In this document: piece by piece, positions 26,667 to 35,080 of the stretch
Layout: each line of letters opens with the position of its first letter
How positions within the stretch are numbered: the stretch's first letter is position 1
NCBI GenBank assembly: GCA_964607765.1
Contig: CAZSNT010000029.1
Location: forward strand, 8,626 to 72,625
Reading direction: 5' to 3'
From: CAZSNT01 sp964607765
Lineage (GTDB): Bacteria; Verrucomicrobiota; Lentisphaeria; Oligosphaerales; JABHEG01
Length of the DNA stretch: 64,000 nt
Position numbers and translations under genes: made by a program
Notes under the pieces: model-generated
The model's database searches: none
What the model was told of the DNA's origin: nothing
What the model saw: only the letters and a program-made list of their open reading frames with translations

Positions 26667-26776
26667 CGGCACGGTAGCTCATGGGAGGCGGTCAGGTCCT
26701 GCCCGCGGTACGCCCGGAAGTAGGCCGCGCGGCCCCTGAGCGGCACGGTAGCTCATGGGAGGCGGTCAGGTCCTGC
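26667..26776. repeat. 36-bp direct repeat, period 74 bp
   Basis: The 36 nt at 26667-26702 are repeated without change at 26741-26776. The preceding sequences (CCGTGCGGCCC / CCGCGCGGCCC) are also similar, so the duplicated unit is about 74 bp. It lies between the thiolase stop and module 2. Confidence 0.85.
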
Positions 26777-26804
26777 ATCGAGTTCCGGGACGATGCGCTC
26801 GGCC

Positions 26805-28136
26805 TCACCCCGTGTAACGCTCGACCAGGATAGAGGCACCCATACCTCCTCCGGCGCAGCCGCATGCCAGAGCGTATCGGGCTGAGGCGTCCGCATCGAA
26901 GCCCGAGAGCACGTTGGCGAGCAGGCGGATGTTGGTGGCGCCCAGGGGATGGGTGTAGGCCAGCGAGCCGCCGTAGATGTTCACCTTCTTCCGGTCCCAA
27001 TGCTGTCCGTAGTCGCGCGTGCCGACCTTGAGCACGGACAGAACCTGTGCCGCAAAGGCCTCGTGGATCTCGATGATGTCCACGTCCTCCATGCTCAGCC
27101 CGATTGCGCGCTCCGTGGCGGGATTGGCGAACAGCTTCTGCGTGGAGGCCACCGGCCCGATGCCCATGATGATCGGGTCGACCCCGGCTTTGGCCCAGCC
27201 GATGAGTCGGAGCCGGGGGTTGAGTCCGAGGCGCAGCGCCTGCCGTTCCGTGGCCACGATACATGCGCCGGCGCCATCCCCGGGGATACAGGAATTGTAC
27301 ATGGTGACCGTTGGCGTGAGGTGCGCGATGCCGAGGCGCCTGAAATGACGTTCGTGTTTCTGCCGGAATCTGGCAGGGGGCAGGACCGGGTTGTCCGGCC
27401 CGAACACGGGCGCTGCCCGCGAGATGCTCTCCGGGCGTTTGAGCATGCGCCTGCGGTTCAGCGGATAGCCGTCCCGGTCCGCATGCTCGAGGGCAACCAG
27501 ATAGCGGGAAAGTACGCCGCTTTCCACCGCTGTCACCGCCTTGCGCAGCCCCGCCATGGTGTACGCGTCCTGCTGTTCGCGTGAGATGTCGAAGTGGTTG
27601 GCCATCACTTCACCGATCTCGATCATGGTGATGTTGTTCTGCGTGTCGGTGAGCCCTTCTTCCAGGCAGCTGACAATCCGGAAATCCGCCAGGAACTGCC
27701 CCGGATTTTCACGCAGTGCCTGCTCGATCTCCGTGACGGAGCCGTACTTGGCGGACCTCGGTTCGAGCCGGTACTGATAGTTGCTCATACTCTCGGCGCC
27801 GCCCGCGATAAACAGCTCGCCCTGGCCGGCCGCGATTTCGCCCACGGCCGCGAGCAGGCTGACGAAGGCCGAGTTGCAGTTACACTGCACGCTGTAATCG
27901 ACCGTTGTCTCGGGCAAGCCGGCCGTTTGTGCCGCGACACGTGCGAAGTTGGGCGCGCGTGTGTCCTGCTGCACGCATCCGGCGATCACGCCGCAGACCT
28001 CCTTCGGCGGCAGTTGGCTGCGCCGCAACAGAGCATGGAGCACAACCTGGAGCAGGTGCTGTGCGCTGTATGCGGCCAGCCTGTTCCCGAAGCTGAACGG
28101 TGTCCTGACGACATCGCAGATGACCAGATTCTCCAT
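26805..28136 (-). CDS. Thiolase, acetyl-CoA acyltransferase (FadI/trifunctional beta-type)
   Basis: 443 aa. Catalyses thiolytic cleavage of 3-ketoacyl-CoA or the reverse condensation. Nucleophilic Cys87 in VQCNCNSAFVS, the catalytic His in EIHEAFAAQ (the HEAFA form typical of FadI and trifunctional-protein beta subunits), GGSLAYTHPLGATN and the second catalytic Cys region in LACGCAGGGMGAS. The usual GHP is THP here. GGAGG lies about 7 nt before ATG 28136; only 3 bp separate it from the second thiolase. Last gene of the acyl operon. Confidence 0.9.
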   Translation of the reverse strand: MENLVICDVVRTPFSFGNRLAAYSAQHLLQVVLHALLRRSQLPPKEVCGVIAGCVQQDTRAPNFARVAAQTAGLPETTVDYSVQCNCNSAFVSLLAAVGEIAAGQGELFIAGGAESMSNYQYRLEPRSAKYGSVTEIEQALRENPGQFLADFRIVSCLEEGLTDTQNNITMIEIGEVMANHFDISREQQDAYTMAGLRKAVTAVESGVLSRYLVALEHADRDGYPLNRRRMLKRPESISRAAPVFGPDNPVLPPARFRQKHERHFRRLGIAHLTPTVTMYNSCIPGDGAGACIVATERQALRLGLNPRLRLIGWAKAGVDPIIMGIGPVASTQKLFANPATERAIGLSMEDVDIIEIHEAFAAQVLSVLKVGTRDYGQHWDRKKVNIYGGSLAYTHPLGATNIRLLANVLSGFDADASARYALACGCAGGGMGASILVERYTG

Positions 28137-28139
28137 GGC

Positions 28140-29381
28140 TCAGTCCTCCAGTCGTTCCACCGCCATGGCGATGGCATTGCCGCCACCCAGGCAGATCGAC
28201 ACCAGTCCCTGACGGCTTGCCCCGCGTTCCAGAGCGTGCAGCAGTGTGGTCATCAGCCGCGCGCCGGCCGCCCCCACAGGGTGGCCGAGGCCGATGCAGT
28301 CGCCGCTGACGTTTGTCTTGTGCATGTCCAGCCCGAGCTCCGCCTCGTTGATCAGCATCTGCGAGCCGAACGCAGTGTTCATCTCCAGCAGATCATAGTC
28401 CTGCAGGGCAGTCTTCGTCCTACTCAACAGCGCCCGGACTGCCGGCGCCGGCGCGAGCAGGAATTGGTCGGCAACAACGCTCGATCTGCCGGTACCCGTG
28501 ATACGGGCCAGCGGTTCGAGCCCGAAACTGCGGCAGGTGCCGTACAGAGCCAGCATCAGCAGCGCAGCGCCGTTGGCCAGGCTCGGGGAGTTGTGATAGG
28601 AGAGGAAAATCCCGTCCGGTGTGAGGTGTGTTCCGCGCCGCTTCGCCAGCAGCGTCATGCTTTTGGCCTGCGGCAGTTCATCGTGTTCCGACGTGCCCGG
28701 GATCAGCGCCAGCTCTGCGCGGAAGTGCCCCGCCTCGGTCGCGGCCAGCGCACGCCGATGACTGGTGATGGCATACTCATCAATCCGACGCTTGACGTCC
28801 TCCGCGTCCAGGCCCTGCTGTTGCACCCACGCTGCTGTGGCGCGTTCGGCTTGGACGATGGCGTGTTCGCCGCTGATCGGCCAGCAGAGCGCATCGTACT
28901 GATCCGATCTGACGACCAGCGGCTGGATCTGTTCGACACGCATGTCCTGCCACTCAATGAGTTGCTCCGCCGTGATCAGGAAGGGGGACGCGGAGGGCGC
29001 CTCGACGCCGCCTGCAAGCACGAATTCGGCAGCCCCTGACCGGAGTGCTCGTCCGCCCAGAATAAGCGCCTCGAGTCCGGACCCGCACAGCTCGTTGACG
29101 ACAAACGCCGTCTCCACCGGCCCGAATCCCGCCAACTCGGCGATCTGTCGGGGCAGGTTCTGCCCGATGCCTGCGCCCACCGAGTTGCCCAGCACAAAAT
29201 GCTCGACCATCCCGCGGTCGAATCGGGGTGACTGCTTCTCCAGACGCGTCAGCACCCCGTCCGCGGCCCAGCGACCGAGCTGCGCCGCGGTCATCTCACG
29301 GAGCGAGCCGTTCGTGCTCCCGATGATCGTGCGGGCCGCGGCCACGACAACCACATCGTCCTGTCTGTAGTGTTCTGTCAT
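28140..29381 (-). CDS. Thiolase-family protein with altered active-site motif
   Basis: 413 aa, thiolase fold. Nucleophile Cys99 in NELCGSGLEAL, GHPVGAAGAR and the C-terminal CLGGGNAIA are present. The catalytic-His/Asn motif usually written NEAFA is EMNTAFGSQ, and the NxxGGxIA element is VSGDCIGL. The enzyme may keep acetyl-CoA-type condensation activity or use a different acyl partner. It stands between the first thiolase and the acyl carrier protein, so a carrier-bound substrate is conceivable; this is inference. Confidence 0.85.
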   Translation of the reverse strand: MTEHYRQDDVVVVAAARTIIGSTNGSLREMTAAQLGRWAADGVLTRLEKQSPRFDRGMVEHFVLGNSVGAGIGQNLPRQIAELAGFGPVETAFVVNELCGSGLEALILGGRALRSGAAEFVLAGGVEAPSASPFLITAEQLIEWQDMRVEQIQPLVVRSDQYDALCWPISGEHAIVQAERATAAWVQQQGLDAEDVKRRIDEYAITSHRRALAATEAGHFRAELALIPGTSEHDELPQAKSMTLLAKRRGTHLTPDGIFLSYHNSPSLANGAALLMLALYGTCRSFGLEPLARITGTGRSSVVADQFLLAPAPAVRALLSRTKTALQDYDLLEMNTAFGSQMLINEAELGLDMHKTNVSGDCIGLGHPVGAAGARLMTTLLHALERGASRQGLVSICLGGGNAIAMAVERLED

Positions 29382-29389
29382 CGTCCCGG

Positions 29390-29638
29390 CTACGCCGCGT
29401 TCGCCATCACGTAGTCGATTGCCTGCTGTGTGGAGAGGATCTTCTGCGCCTGCTCAACGGGGATTCTGAGCCCGTAGGTGTCCTCCATGACCATGATCAG
29501 CTCCGCGGCTTCCACCGACGTGATGCCGTACTGCAGGCGCAGCTTCTTGTCCAGATCCAGTTCCTCCGGCTCGATACCGACAAAGTCGGCGGCGGCCTCC
29601 CGCATCTGCTCGGTGACTTTTTCGCGTTCCAGTGCCAT
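29390..29638 (-). CDS. Acyl carrier protein
   Basis: 82 aa, helical, acidic. The phosphopantetheine site is GITSVEAAEL with Ser41; the canonical DSL is TSV. The later helix MVMEDTYGLRIPVEQ and STQQAIDYV fit helices III and IV of carrier proteins. AAAGGAGG lies 9 nt before ATG 29638. Being inside the enzyme operon with its own Sfp-type transferase, it is probably a dedicated carrier, not the housekeeping AcpP. Confidence 0.88.
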   Translation of the reverse strand: MALEREKVTEQMREAAADFVGIEPEELDLDKKLRLQYGITSVEAAELIMVMEDTYGLRIPVEQAQKILSTQQAIDYVMANAA

Positions 29639-29641
29639 GGT

Positions 29642-30850
29642 TCAGTCCTCCTTTGCTGATGGGTACGTCATCACAGCCGCGCTCGGGGAGCGCAGCAAGT
29701 CACAGGTTTCGTAGCGCGGGTTGCCGTTCGTCTCCGCGTAGCGCCGTGCCAAGGCGGCACGCAGATTGTCCAGCCCGGCTTCCGCTGCCAGGCGGAAAGG
29801 GCCTCGGGGCCAGCGCGTGCCCAGCTCCATGCACTGCTCAATGTCCGCCGGGCCGTGGACCAAGCCCTCCTCAAGCACGCGGCAGCACTCGTTCACCACA
29901 ACGGCCAGGATTCCGGTGGCATCGCAGGCCGGCCGTTCCGGGCGCACCAGGCGCGCGTCGTGCTCATCGAGCGGCGGATTCAGGTCGGGGTCGTTCTGCT
30001 CACTGCCGTAGAAATACACGCCCCGGCTGGTTTTCCGCCCGAGGCGTTCGTCCTGCCGGTAGCGTGTGAGCAGCGGGGCCGGGCGGTACCGGGGCATCCG
30101 ACTGAAGCCTTCGTAGATGGTCTCCGCCGCGTTACAGATCGTGTCGATGCCGGTCAGGTCTGCCAGGTCGAACGGCCCCATCAGCAGCGACATGTGTTTG
30201 ATGACTGCGGCATCGATGTCATTGGCCACGGCGATGGTGTCCGTCACGTTGTCGCCGCGCCTTTCAGCAAGCAGGTGGAAGCACTCGTTCACCAGCGGGA
30301 TCAGGATACGGTTGACAACGAATCCCGGTGACTCACGGCACTGGACTCCGGTCTTCTTGAGATCGTCGAGGAATGCAGTAGCCGCAGTCAGGACGCCGGG
30401 GTCGAGGTCATCCGTCAAAATGACCTCGACAAGTCGCATGATGACAGCCGGATTGAAGAAGTGCAGTCCCAGGAACCGTGACGGTCTGTGTGCCGCCTCG
30501 GCCATGGCGGAGATGCTGAGCGAGGACGTGTTGCTGGCGAACACCGTGTGAGCCGGGGCCAGGTCGTTGAGTTCGTCGAAGAGCCGGCATTTCAGCGCGA
30601 GGTCCTCGAACACGGCCTCTATCACCAGATCCGCGCCCTCCACGGCATCGGCCAGCGATTCGGCCATCACGATGTTGGCGGCGTCCATGCCGCGCCGTGC
30701 CTGTCGCCTGATCTGTTCGCAGGCTCCGGTCAGAGCGTTTTGGCGGACGTCGAAAAGCGTTACCGGGATGTGGTGTTTGAAGATCGTGTTGGCGATACCC
30801 GTGCCCATGATCCCGGCGCCGATAACGGTCACATGCTCGATGCGTTTCAC
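29642..30850 (-). CDS. 3-hydroxyacyl-CoA dehydrogenase
   Basis: 402 aa. NAD-dependent oxidation of 3-hydroxyacyl thioesters or the reverse. The Rossmann domain starts at VTVIGAGIMGTGIA; SNTSSLSIS and the catalytic-His segment FLGLHFFNP follow; two C-terminal helical domains contain PGFVVNRILIPLVNE and a repeat of the same fold (ILAVVVNECCRVLEEGL). GTG start at 30850 with GGAGGTGAT 5-6 nt upstream. Single-function form, unlike FadB/FadJ fusions. The hydratase gene is directly upstream. Confidence 0.93.
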   Translation of the reverse strand: MKRIEHVTVIGAGIMGTGIANTIFKHHIPVTLFDVRQNALTGACEQIRRQARRGMDAANIVMAESLADAVEGADLVIEAVFEDLALKCRLFDELNDLAPAHTVFASNTSSLSISAMAEAAHRPSRFLGLHFFNPAVIMRLVEVILTDDLDPGVLTAATAFLDDLKKTGVQCRESPGFVVNRILIPLVNECFHLLAERRGDNVTDTIAVANDIDAAVIKHMSLLMGPFDLADLTGIDTICNAAETIYEGFSRMPRYRPAPLLTRYRQDERLGRKTSRGVYFYGSEQNDPDLNPPLDEHDARLVRPERPACDATGILAVVVNECCRVLEEGLVHGPADIEQCMELGTRWPRGPFRLAAEAGLDNLRAALARRYAETNGNPRYETCDLLRSPSAAVMTYPSAKED

Positions 30851-30853
30851 GTA

Positions 30854-31819
30854 TCACCTCCCTGTGAAGGTGGGTGGGCGTTCCTCGACAAGAGCTCTCA
30901 CCCCCTCGGCAAAGTCCTCCGTCCGCTGCAGGAACACGAAGATCTCCTTCTCGTAGAGCAGTCCGTCCGCATACCGTTCCGGTGCCGTTCGGCCCGCCAG
31001 GAAGTCGAGAAGCGCAGCAGCCAGGGGCGCGGTCGATCCCGTCTGCCGCAGCGGCCGGTCCGCCAGGAACGTCATGATCTGGTCCCGGGCAGTCTCCGGC
31101 GTCAGTCCGGGCGCTCGGTCGAGGCCGGGAACGCGCCGCTTCGGCGGTTCGGCCGTTGCGAATTCGAACGCCTTGGCGAACAGCTCCGGCTCGGCCACCA
31201 CGCGATCGACCAGACCGCACTCCAGGGCTTCGGCTGCAGCCACATCCGGCCTGGCGTTGAGCAGGATGTGGCTTGCCTTGTCCAGGCCGACCAGCCGGGG
31301 CAGGTTCTGCGTGCCGCCCATGGCAGGGATAACGCCCAGGTGCGCCTCCGGCTGTCCCAGCATCACGTTCTCCCTGTCGCCTGCAACGCGCCAGTCGCAG
31401 GCCATGGCCAACTCCGCGCCGCCGCCGAGGGCGAGGCCGTTGATCGCGGCGATGACAGGCTTGCCGAGGCGCTGCACGGTCAGCACGAGTTCCTGGGCTT
31501 TGTCGATGAAGCGGCGGCACGTTGCGGAGTCCGCACCCGCCAGCAGCTCAATCCCCGCGCCTCGCGAGAAGACCACCCTGTGGCTGCTGGCCAGAATGAT
31601 CGCGTCACAGTCCGGCCGCGCCGCCAGGACGCGGAACGCTACGCCGAGCTCCTCGATCATGCGCGCATCGATCTGGTTCGACGCTTGCCGGAAGGCTTTC
31701 TTGTTGTCCTTGAATTTTGTCATGGCGATCAGGCCGACGGTGTCGCGCCGGTAGAGATTGAGGTCGCAGTAGTCGGTTGGCTCAAGCGTGAAACCACTCG
31801 CTTCGAATGGCGTCATCAT
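30854..31819 (-). CDS. Enoyl-CoA hydratase/isomerase
   Basis: 321 aa, crotonase fold. Oxyanion-hole and active-site segments INGLALGGGAELAMACD and GQPEAHLGVIPAMGGTQ carry both Glu residues expected for hydratases. About 50 residues longer than simple hydratases, with an N-terminal extension and a C-terminal helix region. ATGA overlap with the ligase upstream; the dehydrogenase starts 3 bp downstream. Confidence 0.92.
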   Translation of the reverse strand: MMTPFEASGFTLEPTDYCDLNLYRRDTVGLIAMTKFKDNKKAFRQASNQIDARMIEELGVAFRVLAARPDCDAIILASSHRVVFSRGAGIELLAGADSATCRRFIDKAQELVLTVQRLGKPVIAAINGLALGGGAELAMACDWRVAGDRENVMLGQPEAHLGVIPAMGGTQNLPRLVGLDKASHILLNARPDVAAAEALECGLVDRVVAEPELFAKAFEFATAEPPKRRVPGLDRAPGLTPETARDQIMTFLADRPLRQTGSTAPLAAALLDFLAGRTAPERYADGLLYEKEIFVFLQRTEDFAEGVRALVEERPPTFTGR

Positions 31820-33786
31820 GGTCCATTACCCCCTTTCACCGATCCTGCGCTGTTGTAGCGCGGGTACATGCTCCTGATCGCCGCTCTGTCTCGTTTCCGG
31901 ATGGTGTGGCGTTTCAGTTTGCGCGTCAACGTGAGCGTGTCATCTGCCGGCGCGAAGGGCGGAACAAAGGTCAGGTTGTGGATCAGCTCGATTTCCCGGA
32001 AGCCGGTCTCGGGCGCAATGCAGTCGCTCACGACTTCCATGTAAGCGTCGTGGATGTCGTCGTTGCGCGCCAGTTTTGCCGGTGTGTGCGTGGCAACGTC
32101 GAGGCCCAGGGCGCTGCACGTGTCCCTCAGTCGCCCCGGGTTGGGCACAATCAGTGCGGTCAGATACTCTTGATCCTGGCCGCAGACCATGACCTGATCG
32201 ATGTGGTCCGAGCGCAGCAGCGCGGCTTCGATCCGACCCGGCTCCACGTTCTCCCCGCCGAACAGCACGATTGTGTCCTTGACGCGTCCGGTGATGCTGA
32301 TGTCGCCGGTCTGTGTCCGGCAGCCCAGGTCGCCGGTGTTGAACCAGCGCCGTCCGGCGTTGTCGTCTTCCATGACTCTGGCCGTTTCCTCGGGATTCTT
32401 GAAGTAGCCGGCCATGATCTGGGGACCGTGAGCCCAGACAATGCCGGTCTGACCGTCGTCGACGTCGTTCCCGTTTTCGTCGCGGATTCGGAGAGCGGTT
32501 CCGGGCAAGGGCTTGCCGACCGTATAGGGGATTCGGTGGTCGGGGGTACGCACGCACAGAACGGGTGCGGTCTCGGTGAGGCCGTACCCCTCGAGGAGAA
32601 CCACCCCCATGATCTCGAAGAAGTCGTCGAGGTACTCGGGCAGTGCTCCGCCGCCGCTGACGCCCGCTCTCAGGCAGCCGCCGAGCCGCCGGCGTACCTT
32701 GCGGTAGACCAGCATGTCCCCAAGCCAGTGGCCCAGCCAGTCCAGCACGGATGTGGTTTGGTGTTCGCCTTGCCGGCCGCCGAGCACGTATTGGCGGTGC
32801 TCTCGCCGCCGCCGGGCGGCCAGCACCTTCTCACTGTGAGCGAGGAGCGCGCTGAAGAGCTTCTCCCTGCCGCTGCGTTTGATAGTGGCGATAACGCCGT
32901 CGTGCAACAGCTTCCAGACGTAGGGGACGCTGACCAGGCAGGTGGGCCGGACCGTGCCCAGGTCCCGGGCAAGCGTCATGCCCGTTGTGTACCAGGTGGA
33001 CGCTCCCGCGCAGAGGGCGGCGTACTCGGTTGTTCGCTCCAGCACGTGCCAGATGGGGAGGAACGACAGAAACCTGTCCCGGCAGTCCACGTGCAACATG
33101 GCGGGCAGACACCCCACGTTGTGCATGATGTTTGCATGCGTCAGCGGGATGCCTTTGGGATCGCCGGTGGTGCCGGACGTGTACATCAGTGTTGCGAGGT
33201 CGTCGGGCCCGGTCCTCTCCCGGCGTCTGCCGAGCTCGCGAGCCGTCGCCGCGGGAGCGTCCCGGCCCAGCCGCATGATGTCATCGAAGGAGTAGACACC
33301 CGCATCGGGATTCGAGTCGCGGAAGGTCTCGTCCAGCACGACCACGCTCTGTACGGTGGGCAACTGCGGACGGAGCTGTTGCAGGCGCTCGAGTTCGTCT
33401 GCGTCCTGAACGGCCACGACCCGTGCTTCGGAGTGCGTGAGGATGAACCGGACCTCGTCACTTGGGAACGAACTGCCGCGGGGCACGTCGAAGGCCCGAT
33501 TTGCGAGTACGGCCAGGTCGCAGACCAGCCACTGCAGGCAGTTCTCGCTCAGCAGGGCCACAGGCTGCCGTTCGTCGAGCCCAATCTCGATCAGGCCGCG
33601 CCCGAAACTCTCCACGTATTCCGCAAGGTCACGGTATGTGACGGGCCGGAAGGCTACCTCGTCACTGAGGCGCCCGTCCGGGGCAGTGACCGCCACCGAG
33701 CGTCGGATGCAGATAGCCTGACGGGCTGCGAACTCACGCGCGGAGTTCTGCCACATCTCGTTGAGTGTTCGGGCGCCTGTACCCAA
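31816..33786 (-). CDS. AMP-forming acyl-CoA (or acyl-ACP) ligase
   Basis: 656 aa from TTG 33786. Activates a carboxylate with ATP and loads it on CoA or a carrier. P-loop LMYTSGTTGDPKGIPLTH, LEGYGLTETAPVL, the adenylate site FNTGDLG and hinge GRVKDTIVLFGGENVEP are intact; layout as in long-chain acyl-CoA synthetases (FACL/AAE15 type). A GGAGAGG lies 4-5 nt before TTG 33786. An ATG at 33819 is also in frame but lies in a heptanucleotide repeat. The neighbouring carrier protein makes ACP loading possible. Confidence 0.9.
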   Translation of the reverse strand: MGTGARTLNEMWQNSAREFAARQAICIRRSVAVTAPDGRLSDEVAFRPVTYRDLAEYVESFGRGLIEIGLDERQPVALLSENCLQWLVCDLAVLANRAFDVPRGSSFPSDEVRFILTHSEARVVAVQDADELERLQQLRPQLPTVQSVVVLDETFRDSNPDAGVYSFDDIMRLGRDAPAATARELGRRRERTGPDDLATLMYTSGTTGDPKGIPLTHANIMHNVGCLPAMLHVDCRDRFLSFLPIWHVLERTTEYAALCAGASTWYTTGMTLARDLGTVRPTCLVSVPYVWKLLHDGVIATIKRSGREKLFSALLAHSEKVLAARRRREHRQYVLGGRQGEHQTTSVLDWLGHWLGDMLVYRKVRRRLGGCLRAGVSGGGALPEYLDDFFEIMGVVLLEGYGLTETAPVLCVRTPDHRIPYTVGKPLPGTALRIRDENGNDVDDGQTGIVWAHGPQIMAGYFKNPEETARVMEDDNAGRRWFNTGDLGCRTQTGDISITGRVKDTIVLFGGENVEPGRIEAALLRSDHIDQVMVCGQDQEYLTALIVPNPGRLRDTCSALGLDVATHTPAKLARNDDIHDAYMEVVSDCIAPETGFREIELIHNLTFVPPFAPADDTLTLTRKLKRHTIRKRDRAAIRSMYPRYNSAGSVKGGNGP

Positions 33787-33804
33787 CGGTCCTCTCCCGG
33801 CTGT

Positions 33805-33850
33805 TTGGTCATTGGTCATTGGTCATTGGTCGTTGGTCGTTGGTCGTTGG
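33805..33850. repeat. Heptanucleotide tandem repeat (TTGGTCA/G, six copies plus a partial)
   Basis: Three TTGGTCA then three TTGGTCG units and a partial one. Read on the minus strand it places ATG at 33826, 33819 and 33812, one in each reading frame, and it encodes the last residues of the transferase. A decayed copy is at 51173-51217. Confidence 0.95.
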
Positions 33851-34549
33851 GCTCGTGGGATGTCCTTCAGCGTCCCAGGTTCCGGATCGCAGATGCCAGC
33901 CATCCCCTTCGACGGCGATCGCGGCGGCGTAGCCGGGGCCGGCATCCAAGGCCTGAAGCCGCCAAGAGCATGTGTCGCCCGGCGCTGCGCGCAGTAAACG
34001 GACCGGTTCGTCCGGCAGCACGGACACCTCAAACGAGCACAGCGGAATGGACAGCCCTTCTCCCAGTGCTTTGGCATACGCCTCTTTGCGCGCCCAGCAA
34101 CTGCAGACCGCGCGGCGCTGAGCTTCGCCTGCGAGACGCTTGAGCTTGTTGGTCTCGGCCCTGCAGAAGTAACGTTCGGCAAGGCGCAGAGGCGACCGGA
34201 GCGCTGACACCGCCTGCACGTCAATGCCCACATGTCGTCCACGGGCACAGGCGATGGCTGCCAGGTCGCCCGAGTGCGAGACGTTGAAGAACAGCTCATT
34301 CCCCGGCAGGCCAGGTTTACCGTTAAGCCCGGTGCGTATCTCGAGCGAGCCGGCAGATCTTCCCAGATTGGCGCCCAGAATCGCTCGCAGCAGTCCCCGG
34401 CAGGCGAGGAACTGGTCGCCGTCCTTGCGGAAAATGAAGTGTCGGGCCGCGTTCCGCTCGCGCACGGAGAGACTCAGGGCCAGTTGCCGCAGCGTGTGTT
34501 GCGGCAGCCGGACGGAGCCACACCAAGCTTGTACATCCCACGTTTCCAT
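33809..34549 (-). CDS. Sfp-type 4'-phosphopantetheinyl transferase
   Basis: 246 aa. Transfers phosphopantetheine from CoA to the Ser of carrier proteins. Motifs: LFFNVSHSGDLAAIA, the Mg-binding VGIDVQ and CWARKEAYAKALGEGL (W-xx-KEA-xK). Two-half pseudo-dimer length, as in Sfp/AcpT. First gene of the operon that also contains the carrier protein, so the carrier is the probable substrate. The C-terminal residues (PTTNDQRPMTNDQ) are encoded by the heptanucleotide repeat and are not conserved enzyme sequence. Confidence 0.92.
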   Translation of the reverse strand: METWDVQAWCGSVRLPQHTLRQLALSLSVRERNAARHFIFRKDGDQFLACRGLLRAILGANLGRSAGSLEIRTGLNGKPGLPGNELFFNVSHSGDLAAIACARGRHVGIDVQAVSALRSPLRLAERYFCRAETNKLKRLAGEAQRRAVCSCWARKEAYAKALGEGLSIPLCSFEVSVLPDEPVRLLRAAPGDTCSWRLQALDAGPGYAAAIAVEGDGWHLRSGTWDAEGHPTSPTTNDQRPMTNDQ

Positions 34550-35038
34550 GCCGAGACCAACGGTGTTCAGTTCTCACCTGTACAACACCGCGAACGTGGC
34601 AGATTGTGGCGTGCGGCCGGACGATACGTGTCGCCAGCGACCCCATCGTTTCACGCTGTCACGTGCAATGGATCTCTGGGATGAGCCCCCCGGGAGTCTT
34701 CGGCAGAGGAGTTGCCACTTCGCGTTCTGGCCCCCTGGCGCCTCACGTCCACAGTCCGTGGTCCCCACTTGCGCGAAGCGCTGTATCCGAGCAGATTGCT
34801 TCCCCGCAACGGGGAGAACAGACAGAACACACTCTTCATTAAGAAGATAGCATCAGGCGGCGGGGAGGGCAAACTGCGAGTGTCGAGGGCGAGTGTCGAG
34901 GGCGGGCCTCGAGGGCGAGGGCCACAACACCGACCGCCACCGACTGCAACCGACGCCACCGACCGCACCCGACGCACCCGACCGCACCCGACGCCAACGA
35001 CGCACCCGACCGAGCACCAAACGCGAACGCCACCCACA
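34550..35038. repeat. Gap with degenerate ACC-rich minisatellite
   Basis: 34893-35005 is a degenerate CCGACCGCACCCGACG-type minisatellite, preceded by short CGAGTGTCGAGG duplications (34878-34905). The rest holds no supported gene on either strand. The minisatellite resembles, in opposite orientation, the array at 39851-40133. Confidence 0.75.
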
Positions 35039-35080
35039 TCATCCTGATTCTGGGCCTGATCCCGGCCCATCCGCTGTCGG
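35006..35080 (+). pseudogene. Inverted duplicate of the 5' end of the module 3 membrane-protein gene
   Basis: About 70 nt (CACCCACATCATCCTGAT and neighbours) match the reverse strand of 39865-39795, that is the leader and signal-peptide start of the gene at 37767-39845. Only scattered substitutions separate the two copies. The start codon is GCG instead of ATG, so this copy is not expressed as such. It overlaps the last codons of the ABC permease on the other strand. Confidence 0.7.
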
